A stretch of DNA of 64,000 nucleotides from Sinohyriopsis cumingii (lineage: Eukaryota; Mollusca; Bivalvia; Unionida; Unionidae): assembly GCA_028554795.2 (NCBI GenBank), contig CM068829.1, positions 131,961,325 to 132,025,324 on the forward strand. The letters are read 5' to 3'. The notes below the pieces were generated by a model. It saw only the letters and a program-made list of their open reading frames with translations, was not told the origin of the DNA and did no database searches. Below are positions 17,946 to 28,920 of the stretch, piece by piece. The position numbers and the translations under genes were made by a program. Position 1 is the stretch's first letter. The number at the start of each line of letters is the position of its first letter.

Positions 17946-18106
17946 TTTTTTAAAACATCTCCGGGTCTAATAGAAATAAATCTAAATTTCTTTGTACCGC
18001 ATTGTACACACTTACCAGTAAGCGCCGATCTGTTATTTCTTGTCGTAACGGTTGTCATATCATTTGTGCCAGTACGCACTCTACACTTCACACAATATAG
18101 ATCCAT
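17828..18106 (-). CDS. DUF5679-type zinc ribbon, N-terminal part of a DUF5679-PLA2 gene
   Basis: ATG 18106 (MDLYCVKC). Cys5/Cys8 and Cys33/Cys36 (GKCVQCGTKKFRFI) form the DUF5679 zinc ribbon, with basic residues between. After about residue 52 (at the T8 run 17944-17951) the reading frame loses its domain-like character and ends at 17828 inside the PLA2 frame, so the last 40 or so residues are probably spurious. It is divergent from the ATPase gene with only 5 bp between the start codons. Confidence 0.7.
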   Translation of the reverse strand: MDLYCVKCRVRTGTNDMTTVTTRNNRSALTGKCVQCGTKKFRFISIRPGDVLKKSEEVTSQPNWQNSPEHRGQSIQEKNTSQDITTVAPEHD

Positions 18107-18111
18107 AATTT

Positions 18112-18786
18112 ATGTATAGAGATATGAATATAATTGATTTTTCGGCGACTAAAACAAGAGAACCAGTTAAGCATGTTGCAGCGTTACCAAACTCGATCCG
18201 GATGATTATCATCGGACCATCTGGATCCGGCAAGACGCAATTGTTACTCAATTTAATAATGAGATGGATGAAGTGGGATAAGTTGTATTTGGTTGCTCCT
18301 AGCGTAGATGATCAACGATGCTACGAGGTGTTGAAAGATTTCAACGAGAATGCATCAGCGATCGCTAAAAAGAATGTTATTGAGTTTATTACGGATATCA
18401 ATGATGCACCGGGTATTGATGATATTGATGGCGACGTTAACAATCTAGTCGTGTACGATGATGTTATGTTAGACAATCAAAAGAACCCAGCTAGGATATT
18501 TTCCAGAGGCAGGCATAAAAACACTGACGTGATATATGTCACTCAACGATACACTCAGATTCCAAAAGTAATCAGAGATAACTGCAATATTCTTGCTGTA
18601 TTCAACGGCGTTGATACACACACGCTACGAAATATTTGGCAGACATGGTGCGGCGGTGACATGGACTTTAATGTTTTTCGAAACTTTTTTAGTCATGCTC
18701 AGTCGACCCCACATGGATTCATAACGATAAATTTACATGATCCTCGGACACGATATCGTATCGGACTTGACCAAATATTCGGTTAG
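18112..18786 (+). CDS. ATP: FtsK/HerA-type (A32-like) packaging ATPase
   Basis: 224 residues from ATG 18112; ATG 18124 (MNIIDFSATK) is an alternative. Walker A GPSGSGKT at 35-42, Walker B LVVYDD at 112-117, and a DVIYVTQRYTQIP sensor block after it, as in Polinton, virophage and NCLDV genome-packaging ATPases. It pumps DNA into capsids. Intact. Apart from the polymerase, it is the only core gene read rightwards, and it ends 14 bp before the right TIR. Divergent start with the DUF5679 gene. Confidence 0.92.
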   Translation: MYRDMNIIDFSATKTREPVKHVAALPNSIRMIIIGPSGSGKTQLLLNLIMRWMKWDKLYLVAPSVDDQRCYEVLKDFNENASAIAKKNVIEFITDINDAPGIDDIDGDVNNLVVYDDVMLDNQKNPARIFSRGRHKNTDVIYVTQRYTQIPKVIRDNCNILAVFNGVDTHTLRNIWQTWCGGDMDFNVFRNFFSHAQSTPHGFITINLHDPRTRYRIGLDQIFG

Positions 18787-18799
18787 TTGTAAATAATTT

Positions 18800-19057
18800 T
18801 CATTGTAAATAACCACTTAGCAGCAGAGGGGGCGATGACATCGACGCGGTCGTCGATGTGCTTACCGGACGCTGACGACGCTGGGGATCGGCGCGCAGAA
18901 GGTGTTAATTAAACCAAATGACGACGCGACGATCCCCCAACGACGTCGTCGTTTTTTTTTTACCAGGCGCTGACTACACCGGATCCGCTGAGTGCAGAAG
19001 TAATAATTAAGCAAAATAACGATTGGACAAAATGTCCGATTCGCCCCCTCTGCTGCT
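18800..19057 (-). repeat. Polinton right terminal inverted repeat
   Basis: Reverse complement of 3733-3990, apparently without differences, including the mononucleotide run (18952-18961 as T10). Contains the same inner foldback. TTACTG at 19057-19062 matches the left flank. Confidence 0.95.
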
Positions 19058-19062
19058 TACTG

Positions 19063-19849
19063 CTGTCCATATTTAATCATACAAGGCTCAATGATTTCTT
19101 TAATGTACATGTCAGTGTGTTTTATTTGTTTTTATATTTAAATCCAACAACACATTTGGTTAAATTGAGAAATCACTGTTAGGACATATATTTGGATGAA
19201 TGATTGTGACAATATAAGAAATGAAAATACTGTTCAATTTCATGTCATACTTCAATAATGATGAAAAGTACAAAATAAATATGAAACGCTGTCTCAACTT
19301 GTCTACAGTGTTATCTTTAATAATGCATCTCTCAACATTACAGTGATACTGAAAAATTAAGTTTTGGAATTTTATTGACTAAATATTGAAAACAGCATTC
19401 ATTATGGAAGCAAATCAAATTAGTGATGAGAACATTTAAACTTCTGTACAGTGCTTAACATTAAATGTACTAACATTGTATTTCAGTTATGATGATATAG
19501 TGAGTGAATTTTGAAGAATCTTACCAATATAAGAATGTGAATGAAACCTGAATGCAGTTCATGGTTTGTTTTGGAAATCTTGCAACACAGCAGCACATTA
19601 AATTTTTATCATGTGGAGACAATTAATGTGCCTTGCCTAATAAATATAATATATTTACAGTAATATATCAATATCAATGTAAGTGGTGTAACAAGAAATT
19701 TGGCTCCTACTCTCCCAAAGACTTGTTGATATGGCCCACTCCCAGCAAAGTTTGTCTGATGTTATTTTAGGCTCCTTCACCACCACCCCAGTTTGTAGGG
19801 GATGCTATGCCACTTTCTTTCAAGAAATCAATTTGAAATGGAACTAACA
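19063..19849. other. right flank of the Polinton; no gene seen
   Basis: AT-rich host DNA. No convincing ORF, splice signals or known repeat. Confidence 0.4.
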
Positions 19850-20600
19850 GTAAGAAATGTCCAATGTTAACCAAATTGTCAGCCTAATTAAAAAAATGGT
19901 TGGTATTTTGGTAATAATCTTTTGCAAAATGTGGGTTGTCATGTTCAACGATACATCAATATCAATTTAAAATTGATCAAACAATTTATTTAAAATGGAA
20001 CATTGAGATGATGCTGTCTAAAATATTCAGTTTTTGGCAACATCCCCCCCCCCCCCCTTCATTGAAGGGATTTGATATTAACCTTTGGCTAATTAAGGAT
20101 GTCATCTATCACCTTATACCGATTCCGACGTAATAATTATCAAGTAATCGATAGCAAATGGAATGTCGTACATGATGCAGTCGAAATTTGCAATATTTGA
20201 CAAAATGTCGTCACTTTAGCCCCTTCGTAGAAGAGGGTTGTTATATCGATCCTAATATTTCACAAAATTTTCACTGTCATGGAAAACGATATATTCATAT
20301 TTATATAAAATTGGTCAAGGAATTTTCATTACAACTAGAATATTTTAGATGACACAGCGTGAAATGTGCAATATTTGCAAAACAATCGTTACCCTCACCC
20401 CTGGTAAAATGGAGAAGATATTTTCGTCTTAATCTTTAGCAAAATTAAAGCTGCCGTACATAATCTCATATCAATTTCGACGTAAAATGTATCAAGGAAT
20501 CGATTGGAAAATGAATTTTTGAGATGACATACTGGGAAATGTGCAATATTAACAAAATATTGTTGTGTGTATCCCTATACTTTGTCTTCGCCTAATTGTA
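19850..20600. repeat. degenerate tandem repeat, period about 176 bp
   Basis: A GAAATGTGCAATATT-type motif recurs at about 19853, 20184, 20360 and 20539, with similar flanking blocks (ACAAAATGTCGT, TATCAA-TTTATATAAAATTG, TTTTAGATGA). Diverged, so old. Confidence 0.5.
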
Positions 20601-20802
20601 GAAATATTTGTAAAAATACCTACGTAGCCGATTTGCTGGTTAAGCTTGAACACAAGATAACTACTGCTATAGTTAAACTCGAAAGTACTAGTAAAGTTCG
20701 CATTGTGTCACTAACAAACAGAATATTAAAGCAATAACTGTGCCACGGTTAGATTACCGAGATCTCTCCATGTGAAGCCATTTGTTTTGATCACGTGACA
20801 AT

Positions 20803-20860
20803 ATGGCGTCGGCGTTCGCCTTTAATAATATACCTCATAGCGGAGGGCAACGCAGGGAGC
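20803..20860 (+). other. candidate first exon (weak)
   Basis: ATGGCGTCGGCG at 20803 sits just behind TCACGTGAC, an E-box arrangement typical of animal promoters. The frame encodes MASAFAFNNIPHSGGQRREH up to a GTAAGC donor at about 20861. No downstream exon was identified. Confidence 0.22.
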
Positions 20861-21367
20861 ATAGTAAGCAGGGAACCAGACTAGAACTACATCACTATGC
20901 TGTCTGAGGAAAGGATACTCACCCATAGTATATTCAATATGCTGTCGTGATAGTATGGAAAGGCCGCTAAGCTTGAAAGGTGCGGAGGATGCTAGTGTTA
21001 TTGCCTCTCGGGTCACAGTCAGGTTAGAAATTCAATCAATGAAATGACTAAGTTCTGTGCACTTTTTGTCACATTAAAGAGTTGCTATTGACGGGGTATA
21101 AACAAACGGGGAGCTCTATCTATCTATAAATATGCTGACACAGTCATACTTAGGCTTGGCTATTAAGCAACAGATGGTGTTTGGTCAAAGATAAAGTAAA
21201 GACGGACGTGATAGGACAGTCAGAAGAGTAATAGTAGGAAGGGCAGAAATAAGTTATAGAGTGTCACTGTATATTTTCGTCCCTTAATATTCAGACCAAT
21301 CCGGCTACAAAAGCAGAGATAAGATAAGGACCTCCAACCGGCATAGTCCTGAGAATCACTAGGTCTT

Positions 21368-21560
21368 ACCTGAAGCTGACTAGTTCATTATAACGTGATT
21401 TTGGAACACTCCTGCTTGTGAGATGCAAGTCAGGATTCAGACTATAGTAACCAAGTTTGTTTATCAACGAGTCTGTCATGTACAGAGCCTTATTTTCTGT
21501 TGGGGGATATATTGTGTCATCAATAGTAAGAACCGTACTAGTTTGAAAGGGACGAACCAT
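21368..21560 (-). other. candidate coding exon, minus strand (weak)
   Basis: An ATG frame (MVRPFQTSTVLTIDDTIYPP...) of about 64 codons with balanced composition ends in a near-consensus splice donor, CAG|GTAAGA, on the minus strand. A further candidate lies upstream on the same strand: MDFTASRLNALTFGRWQDVL, ending in CTG|GTAAGAAAC near 22020. The two could belong to one gene, but no product is recognised. Confidence 0.3.
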
Positions 21561-22159
21561 TTACTTTTCAAGGGTATCAGGTACTGACACAGGGGTATTC
21601 CATTTTCCTTTCCTTGCCTATCTGACTTTTTTAAAATCATTTTCTATTTCGGTCTTTTTTGGAATAAAAAACAAGAAAAAGCACAATATTCTTCTTGTAC
21701 TATAAAGTTCATATTCTCTCTCGACAATCAAGTTGAAAAGGAAATGGAGAGAGAGAGAGAGAGAGAGAACCGGTTCTTCCTTTACTAACTCGTATGACAT
21801 CAATGTGAACTGTTTTGACATGGAAATTTAATAATCAAGACCTTAGTAGTACATGTATATAGTACATGTATGACAGGTCAATTTTAAGCAACGATACTAG
21901 CCCCTGTGGGTGGAACCGGATACAAGCAAGTTGTCACAGATGATAACTAATGATAGAACGAACAGCTTTTTTGGACGAATATAATAAACAATTTTATAAA
22001 GAATCTATTTGTTTCTTACCAGTTTGATCTAGTACGTCTTGCCATCTTCCAAAAGTTAGTGCATTAAGTCTCGAAGCAGTAAAATCCATGTACGCCGCAA
22101 ATACCGCACTAATATCAGGCGCACCGGGCTTAAAATAACGCACTTTCTGCTGGCATCAC

Positions 22160-23332
22160 CAGTTTATCATTTTACAAAATTATTTCTTTTTAAAAATCAC
22201 CACTAATACTAGTAATTATTTTATGAGTCGTATTTATAGGTGTACGAAATTTACAGTGACACTTCACAGTAGCATTGTTCTCCTTGGATGACAAACAATC
22301 AGAAGTCACGCGCCTTCTGACTGACTAAGCGTTTGCACACCAGTCTACAGCCCAAGGAGAGTCGCAAATAGTGTGAACAATAAACACTGAGTGTAAGTGT
22401 CTGTCAGACATTACCTACTTTGTGAGGACGTTCACAATAACGCGTAATTCGTCTCTTATAATTATTCTCAACCGTTTGCCAACGAAACATTTCGAGGACT
22501 GGTGTGTAAGTCCTCACAATGTAGTCCAGTCCTCAAGATGTTGGTATGCATTCAAACTCGGGTCCTCGCAAGTATACAAAACACACACACACACACGCAT
22601 GAATAAGAGGGAACTTGTTACCGCTGCTATTAGATTTACCTTGAACAAGTAAAACCTTTTGGATATTAGAACAGTGGTTCTTCTGTGGTGCTAGAGCATA
22701 AGTGCATTAGAACTTTCATCTTCGAAATACTCTTGGAGCCTTTTTATAATTGCTGTGAAATTGATAGTACATTTAGGAAATTCATGCCATACTGTAAGTT
22801 ATTTTTCATTCTTGGTCTTTGTTTACTTTTTATTTTAGGGAAATAAATTTATATCTTGGATCATAAAATGCTTGTTGAGTTTTACTTTTTTCTTCTTATG
22901 TTGTTGAAGCCATTAGGACATAACACCGCCAGTACCAAAATGAGACAATTTTCTGATTATCAGCAACAAAGAGCATAGCTATGTGAATCTTATGTATATT
23001 AATTATTTATTTTTTCATTGTGTTTTATCTCATGAACTTTATTTTGCCTAGAACGCAATCACATGCTAATTGCATTACAATTATCTTTTGCTTTATTTAA
23101 AGAAACAAAAATCAATTACTGTATCCGATTCTTTTAAGAACATCTCTTGCTACTCAATCAAACTATGAGACAGTTACTCTATAAATCAAGTGAAATGTAT
23201 TATAAAAGAAAAGACGGAAATAAAACGAAAGGTAATATATCGTGATATATTTCTTATGCATAAAGAACCTGCCCAAGAAATCAGTAACTGATAAGGAGTG
23301 AAGTGAGATGCACACAAGGGAATTATGTGCTC
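22160..23332. other. no gene seen; short (CA)n
   Basis: AT-rich DNA with a (CA) tract at 22582-22596. The segment about 22790-22900 resembles the 3' edge of the LTR family described at 38.9 kb, but too weakly to call. Confidence 0.35.
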
Positions 23333-23340
23333 CTTTCATT

Positions 23341-23510
23341 CAGTGGCGTCACTAGGGAGGGGTGAGGACCGCACCGAGTGACACCATCAGAGGGGGTGAC
23401 ACCAAAATGACTGTCTATAAAGTTTTTGAATTTTTGTACAGGAAGGAGGTCCATGGGGGTGATACCATGAGTTACCACACTGGGTGACACCAACCCTAGT
23501 GATCCCACTG
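23341..23510. mobile_element. hAT-type MITE
   Basis: 170 bp with terminal inverted repeats CAGTGGCGTCACTAGGG and (reverse complement of the right end) CAGTGGGATCACTAGGG, flanked by 8-bp direct repeats CTTTCATT/CTTTAATT. This matches hAT-superfamily ends and target size. No coding capacity. Confidence 0.8.
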
Positions 23511-24365
23511 CTTTAATTCGTGAATGAGGGACCTGATCCTTGTGACACTTTAACAGAGATGACAATAACATATTTGGCGTCTCCTTTTTGCTCGAAAATG
23601 AAATTTAACTAGCCAAGAATAAGGAGTCATGGAACTATGACCCCATGAAATTAAACATTAATCAAAACCAACTAGTCATGTACACAAACACACAAACACA
23701 CACACACACACACACACACTTAGAAAACCAACACAGACACAGAGTCCTCCTTTCCCTCTCCAGTCACAAGTTGGACAGCACTCAATAGAGAGGGTCCGAT
23801 ATGCATGCTAAAGTCTTTACTGCGGGCATGCCTTAAAAGATTTTTGCTTTTTAAATGTAGTGTTTTTAAAAATGTTTCGATTCGATTGAGAGAGAGAGAG
23901 ACAGAGATAGAGACTGAGACAAAGAGAGACAGAGTCAGAGACAGAGAGCGAGAGCAGTCCCGTGAATAACTATTAAGAATTACATGTGTTAGTTTCACAT
24001 GTCAAAACACTACATTCAAAAGAACTAAGTATCCATATTTATAAAAAAAAGTAACGTAATAATTTAGAAAGAAAATGTTAAACACTTGAAGATTGCACAA
24101 TGCAGTAACCGTGACGAATGATTATAAGCAGTGAAAATATCAATAATCTGCTGGAAGTGCAAAGTGAATAAGAATATTTCTAAAGAAAAAGACCCCCCGC
24201 TCTCTCTCTCTCTCTTCTTGGGGTGGGTGGATGGGTGGGTGTAGGGTGTAAACTAACTTTGAGAAATATGAAAACCGAAAAATTGAGGAACTGGACGAAA
24301 TATTCTGTACAGTTTATTTCATATATTCCAAAGCTATTCTGGTTGCGGCCCTAATATGTGTGTGT
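23511..24365. other. no gene seen; simple repeats
   Basis: Contains (CA)n at 23693-23719, an AGAG-rich stretch at 23886-23953 and TCTC tracts near 24200. Confidence 0.5.
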
Positions 24366-24374
24366 ATATATAAA

Positions 24375-24651
24375 TGAATTGCCCACTAAACTTAGACACA
24401 AAGACACAGTGATCACATTCAAGAGGGCTCTCAAAACTCACTTATTTCGACTGCAAGAACAAACTTAAACACCTAATAATGTTTCCTACCTTAAATATTC
24501 TCAGCATGTCTTTTAATGTTTTCTAATTTCATGGTATTTGTTTTTGTAATCATATCATTATATGTTTTTTGTCTTATAGGTGTTGTCTAATGTTTTAAAG
24601 CGCTTAGAGCTTCTAAAGATTAGGCTCTATACAAAGTCCTCATTATTATTA

Positions 24652-24665
<14 letters not shown>
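24375..24665 (+). mobile_element. 5'-truncated LINE 3' end (CR1/L2-like)
   Basis: One frame reads LPTKLRHKDTVITFKRALK, then THLFRLQEQT and a stop: the conserved C-terminus of many CR1/L2-type reverse transcriptases. It is followed by a 3' UTR ending in an AAAGCGCTTAGAG hairpin-like block and an ATT microsatellite tail. Confidence 0.7.
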
Positions 24666-24679
<14 letters not shown>

Positions 24680-24687
<8 letters not shown>

Positions 24688-24812
24688 TTCTGAGCCTCAC
24701 GACCCCAAATTTCTACATTTTGATACGTTTTGCCATCCATAAAAAAATCCTGGCGACCCTCCGCGACCGTCCAGAACGTTCTCGCGACCTTGATGTTGGG
24801 AACCACTGGTGT
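24680..24812. mobile_element. fragment of hAT-type non-autonomous element
   Basis: Ends GTTGGGAACCACTGG, the reverse complement of a CCAGTGGTTCCCAAC hAT terminus. The other end is not clear because the segment abuts the LINE's (ATT)n tail. Confidence 0.45.
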
Positions 24813-25404
24813 ATCTCCATATTAAAGCATGAACATTTGTTTCAGGTTTTAACTGACTGATGAGTACAATCCTTTTCTCTCGTTCTCTCTCTCTCTCTGT
24901 CTCTGTCTCTGTCTCTATCTCTCTGTCTCTGTCTCTGTCTCTCTCTCAATGTATATCCTCAGGATGTTAGACTAGCTTCCATTCTTATTTCCAATCAGCC
25001 TTTCTATGACACCTCTTTTGTCGTCTGTGCAATACCGAGATTCTCTTCTCTCGGTCACACCCTCCAAGGGAGATAACCACAACAACGACAGCTAAATATA
25101 GCCGTGAATTATAACTCCTCAACAAATGAGAACGTAGATCATATCGAACTAGCTTTGACCATTTAAGCCGTCAGTTCTATACGAATACTAATTCGGTACC
25201 GGAATATGAAAAGTGTCAGAAATACATTCGGAAGATCCACTCTCATTATTTTGATCTGATTGTTGACACTCTAAGTGTTGTTCAGACTAAACTGAAACTA
25301 TTGAAATCAACGATAAATCTGGTATTTAAGGAATTACAACAATTCTCAGTGGTTGATTGTCAATGTTCGTTCGCTCAGATTTTCTTTCTAGACCATTCAG
25401 AAGC

Positions 25405-25672
25405 AGTGTGTGTGTGTGTGTGTGTGTGATTTGGATTTTTAACGCAGCTTTTAAAAAAATTTCAGTCATATATCTACGATGTCTGCAGTGTGGCAGTTTA
25501 TAGTGATGTCTAGCACTGGGGCATCATGCCACAGACATGTGGCATGATGTCCCACCCAGTCACATTATCCTGACACCGGGCCGACCAGTCCTAACACTAA
25601 CCTCTTGATGCTGAGCGTCAAGCGAGGCAGCTGTTAGTACCATTTGTGTAAGTCTTTGGTATGACTCGGCCG
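25405..25672 (-). repeat. tRNA-derived SINE family A, copy 3
   Basis: Aligns with 961-1230: (GT)n tail, TAGTGATGTCTAGCACTG, GTCCCACCCAGT, and the GAGGCAGCTGTTAGTACCAT block. The tRNA-like head is truncated near 25672. Confidence 0.7.
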
Positions 25673-26045
25673 GGGATCGTTCAGAAGCAGAATGAAAACA
25701 CAATTTGCATAAGATGGAATGTCAACGGTACTATTATGTATATGCATATTTTCTGTAATTCCTGGAACATGATTTTATCTAATTTTTGTAATTTGTACTC
25801 ATGACTGTCAATTGTAGTGATTATCTATAGTTGGATATGGTGTACGTGCATAGGGTATATTTAAACATGTTACGAACGTAAAATTGCATTGGATCTATAA
25901 GTAGATGATTACGTATGTGTTTATAGTTATAAATAATAAAATTACTAGTAAATATATTGACAAGATTCGACCATTGTCTCTTTGGACAGGTCGGTCAGGC
26001 GATATCTTAGAAGAATTAAGTTAGTTTTCATTGGTTGGTTTAAAT

Positions 26046-26207
26046 TAGTGGTTCCCAAACTTTTTCGGGCCACAACTCCTTCTTTATATATAGCGTCCCT
26101 TGCCGTACTCCGTAAAAAGCACTATTCAGGATAGACGCCTCCCCCCCCCCCCCCCGGTAATCCCATCGCCCCCCAGAAGGCGGTGCTGCCCACTTTGGGA
26201 ACCCATG
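26046..26207. mobile_element. hAT-type MITE
   Basis: Ends TAGTGGTTCCCAAAC and, reverse complemented, CATGGGTTCCCAAAG. Flanked by an exact 8-bp direct repeat GTTTAAAT (26038-26045 and 26208-26215). Contains a C17-type run. Confidence 0.8.
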
Positions 26208-26215
26208 GTTTAAAT

Positions 26216-27134
26216 TAAACGAGTTCTTCTAAGACTTTGGAAATTTACGATTTGTCAAGTAGGTAGTAGTGATAATATGCGTGTTTTAGCTTGAGTCTAT
26301 ATAGAAGTAGGTCAGACTGGGCAGTTTTCTTATTCTTGTTTCTTGTGTTCTTGTGGCAACATCAAGTCTGCAGACATATTTTATGTTGTATTTAGCTATT
26401 ATCTGAGACGAAAAACAAATGTTTTTATTATATAATAAACACATAAAGTGCATATAGACTATATTATTATTTTGGAACTATTGTGAACTCGTCAAATGAG
26501 TTCTGGACAACGCTTTTTTTTGCCAACGTCACGATTCTTGGTGGACCTGTACATTTCCGGTTCTGAAATTTATAGGAAACTTTTCATTCCTTTGGACTGT
26601 TAAATAACTTTTTCAGGATTATCTTTGCATTCACTTCATAATACTGCAGCTCCTGTCACGTTTTCATTTATAACTATGAAAATTAAATCATTTGTTAAGT
26701 TTGTCAAAACTTGTTGGTTTTTCTTCTTTGTTTTACTTATTTTATGACCATAGAGTCGCAACAGTACGAAGTGTGAAATTTTAGTCAGCGTATACTACCA
26801 TCTTAGGTTCGTTTTGATGAGGACCCAAGAGCAGCCATGGACAATTTGTTTCTGGAAGTGTGGTAAAATTTTGGCAATCTGTGATCTTCATATAGAAAAA
26901 ATGTAAACCCTTTCAAACGATCTGTAATGCGTGTTACCTAAGTAATCTTATGAACGGACCTTCATAAGTTTTTAAAAGATGCACACATACTTTGTTGAGT
27001 GTTACATTTACCATTGCTTTCGTATTTTTAACAACTAATTTTTACTGTGGTTTTAGTGACAGACATAGTTTTTTTATGTACATTGTATGTCTTAAAATAA
27101 CGTTTCCATGTCTGTTTAAATTGTTGTATATTCT
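26216..27134. other. no gene seen
   Basis: AT-rich DNA without supportable features. Confidence 0.4.
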
Positions 27135-27139
27135 TTATG

Positions 27140-27605
27140 TGAAATTATATATCAGTGTATGGTAATGTATATATTCTTTATATGTGTGTTGATGTACCAA
27201 TGTATGGTAATATATATATTCTTATGTGTGTTTATGTATCAGTGTATTGTAATGTATGTTCTATTTGTGTAATCATGTATCAGTGTATGGTAATGTATGT
27301 ATTTTTATGTGCAATTATGTCCCAGTGTATGGTACTGTGTATATTCTTTATGTGTGTTTATGTATCAGTGTATGCTAATGTGTATATTCTTTATGTGTTC
27401 TGTTGGATAATGTGTATATTATTTGTGCGTGTTGATGTATCAGTGCATGGTATGTATTGTATATGTGTTCATGTATGAGTATTTTGCTAATGTATATATT
27501 ATTTATATGTGTTTATGTATCAGTGTATGCTAATGTGTAGATTCTGCATGTGTGTTTATGTATCAGTGTATGGTAATGTATATATTCCTTATGCATGTTT
27601 ATGGT
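27140..27605. repeat. minisatellite, unit about 43-46 bp
   Basis: Diverged copies of a unit containing TATCAGTGTATGGTAATGTA and TATTCTTTATGTGTG. The 107-codon Cys/Tyr/Val-rich frame here is a repeat translation, not a gene. Confidence 0.8.
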
Positions 27606-28920
27606 TGCATGTTTAAGTCTTAAATACTCCTGTTGTTCTATATGCATATGGTTTTAAGCTGATTCTTTGTTGGAGAAATATGTCTTCAGATCTAATGTTT
27701 TATGTTGCAATATATGACGTTAAATAAAAACAATATGCCGTGTCATTTGGATGCGAGTGCCACAGAGGCCAGGGATGTCTCCTAAGGGAAGTAACTCCAA
27801 GTTGTAAACACGTAGAGTAATATGACAACATGAAGTCTAACAAGACGGTAACATATAACATTCCATTTTTGTGTCTCTGTATGTTTACGGTAACTGGTTT
27901 TGTTTACAGATGATTCAGGGCTTAGTGGTGCATTATGAAGCAAAACCGGAATGTTTTAGTTGAAACATTCTGATGAAACACGTACCTTTCACATCACTAG
28001 GGAGCAGCTCATTCATAACAGGAATGGCCTTTGCAAACGGGGGGTGGGGCGATTCGGGTCGTTTTGGCGGCCTCCCCCCTCTCCCGGATTTACGCGCGGG
28101 GTACTCTGTGAGCACGGTATTTGGAATGAACTTTTTAACAAGTTTTAAATGATACTGAATTTAAATTCTCATCCATCACTTTAAAAGTACTCTCTCTCTC
28201 TCTCTCTCTCGATCTATCGATCGATATATTTTTTTTTAAAATATTACTAACGCCAGGCCCCTGTGTGCGCAGGGTCCGATTGGACCAAATCGGTCCAATC
28301 GGCTTAAGACCGGCCCTGATTCCCAACCAAGAGGACACTTTTCTTGTTGACACCTCGTAGCCCTTTCATAGCATGTCTTGCTATTTAGGACTTAGAAGTG
28401 ACACCCTGTTTTTCTAAATACGTGTGTATTGTATGTATTTCCCTGTCCACCCATACAGTGCTTGATGTTTATTTGTTTTAGATAAATAATACTATAAATA
28501 GTATATGAATTTTGCAGGTTTGCGTTTTGTTTTGCTCATCATGTTGTTTAAGTTTCTTTATCCCATAAGCTTCCGGAATATTACGTACTCCCTTCCCTTG
28601 GCCTGGGATGGCCCTGAGCCTGGTTTCCTTTTTCCCTTGGCTTGGAGCTTTGGTCTGTACTCCCCACCCCTTGGAACATTTTGTGCCACGGGCGGGTTTC
28701 CGTCCCTTTTTCCATTGGTTGTTAAGAACGCGTAGTGACTTTGCCTGAGTCATTATGTCCTGTGATTGTGGGTATGTGTATATTTTGTTCGTTTTTGTTT
28801 GTGTTATTGTGAGGACTGGCGCTATCCTGGTCAAATCATGTATTGGTCTGGATGCCCTATCTATTCTTAAAATAAGATTTTGGAATATATAAGGATTTAA
28901 GCCGAAAAGGGAAATTAATA
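27606..28920. other. no gene seen; small palindrome
   Basis: Contains a perfect 11-bp inverted repeat (CCGATTGGACC at 28276-28286, partner 28292-28302) near a CCGGCCCTG end that may be a MITE remnant. The 118-codon minus-strand frame at 28478-28834 has no recognised domain; it may be LINE 3' sequence. Confidence 0.35.

Larger units (their letters stand above)
3733..19057. mobile_element. complete Maverick/Polinton
   Basis: A 15.3-kb element bounded by 258-bp terminal inverted repeats that I read as identical over their whole length. It begins AG and ends CT as Polintons usually do, and carries the hallmark set: retrovirus-type integrase, adenain-like protease, FtsK/HerA packaging ATPase, double-jelly-roll capsid protein and a family B DNA polymerase. 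Accessory genes are phospholipase A2, a fibre-like coiled coil, an HNH homing endonuclease and small zinc proteins. TTACTG flanks both ends, with its first T shared with the last base of the right TIR, so the duplication is 5 or 6 bp depending on where the end is drawn. Identical TIRs imply recent insertion. The element may be able to form virus particles (inference from the gene set). Confidence 0.96.

Noticed and set aside
27155-27478. 107-codon Cys/Tyr/Val frame as a secreted Cys-rich peptide
   Set aside because: Lies wholly in a diverged minisatellite; no signal peptide and no stable Cys spacing.
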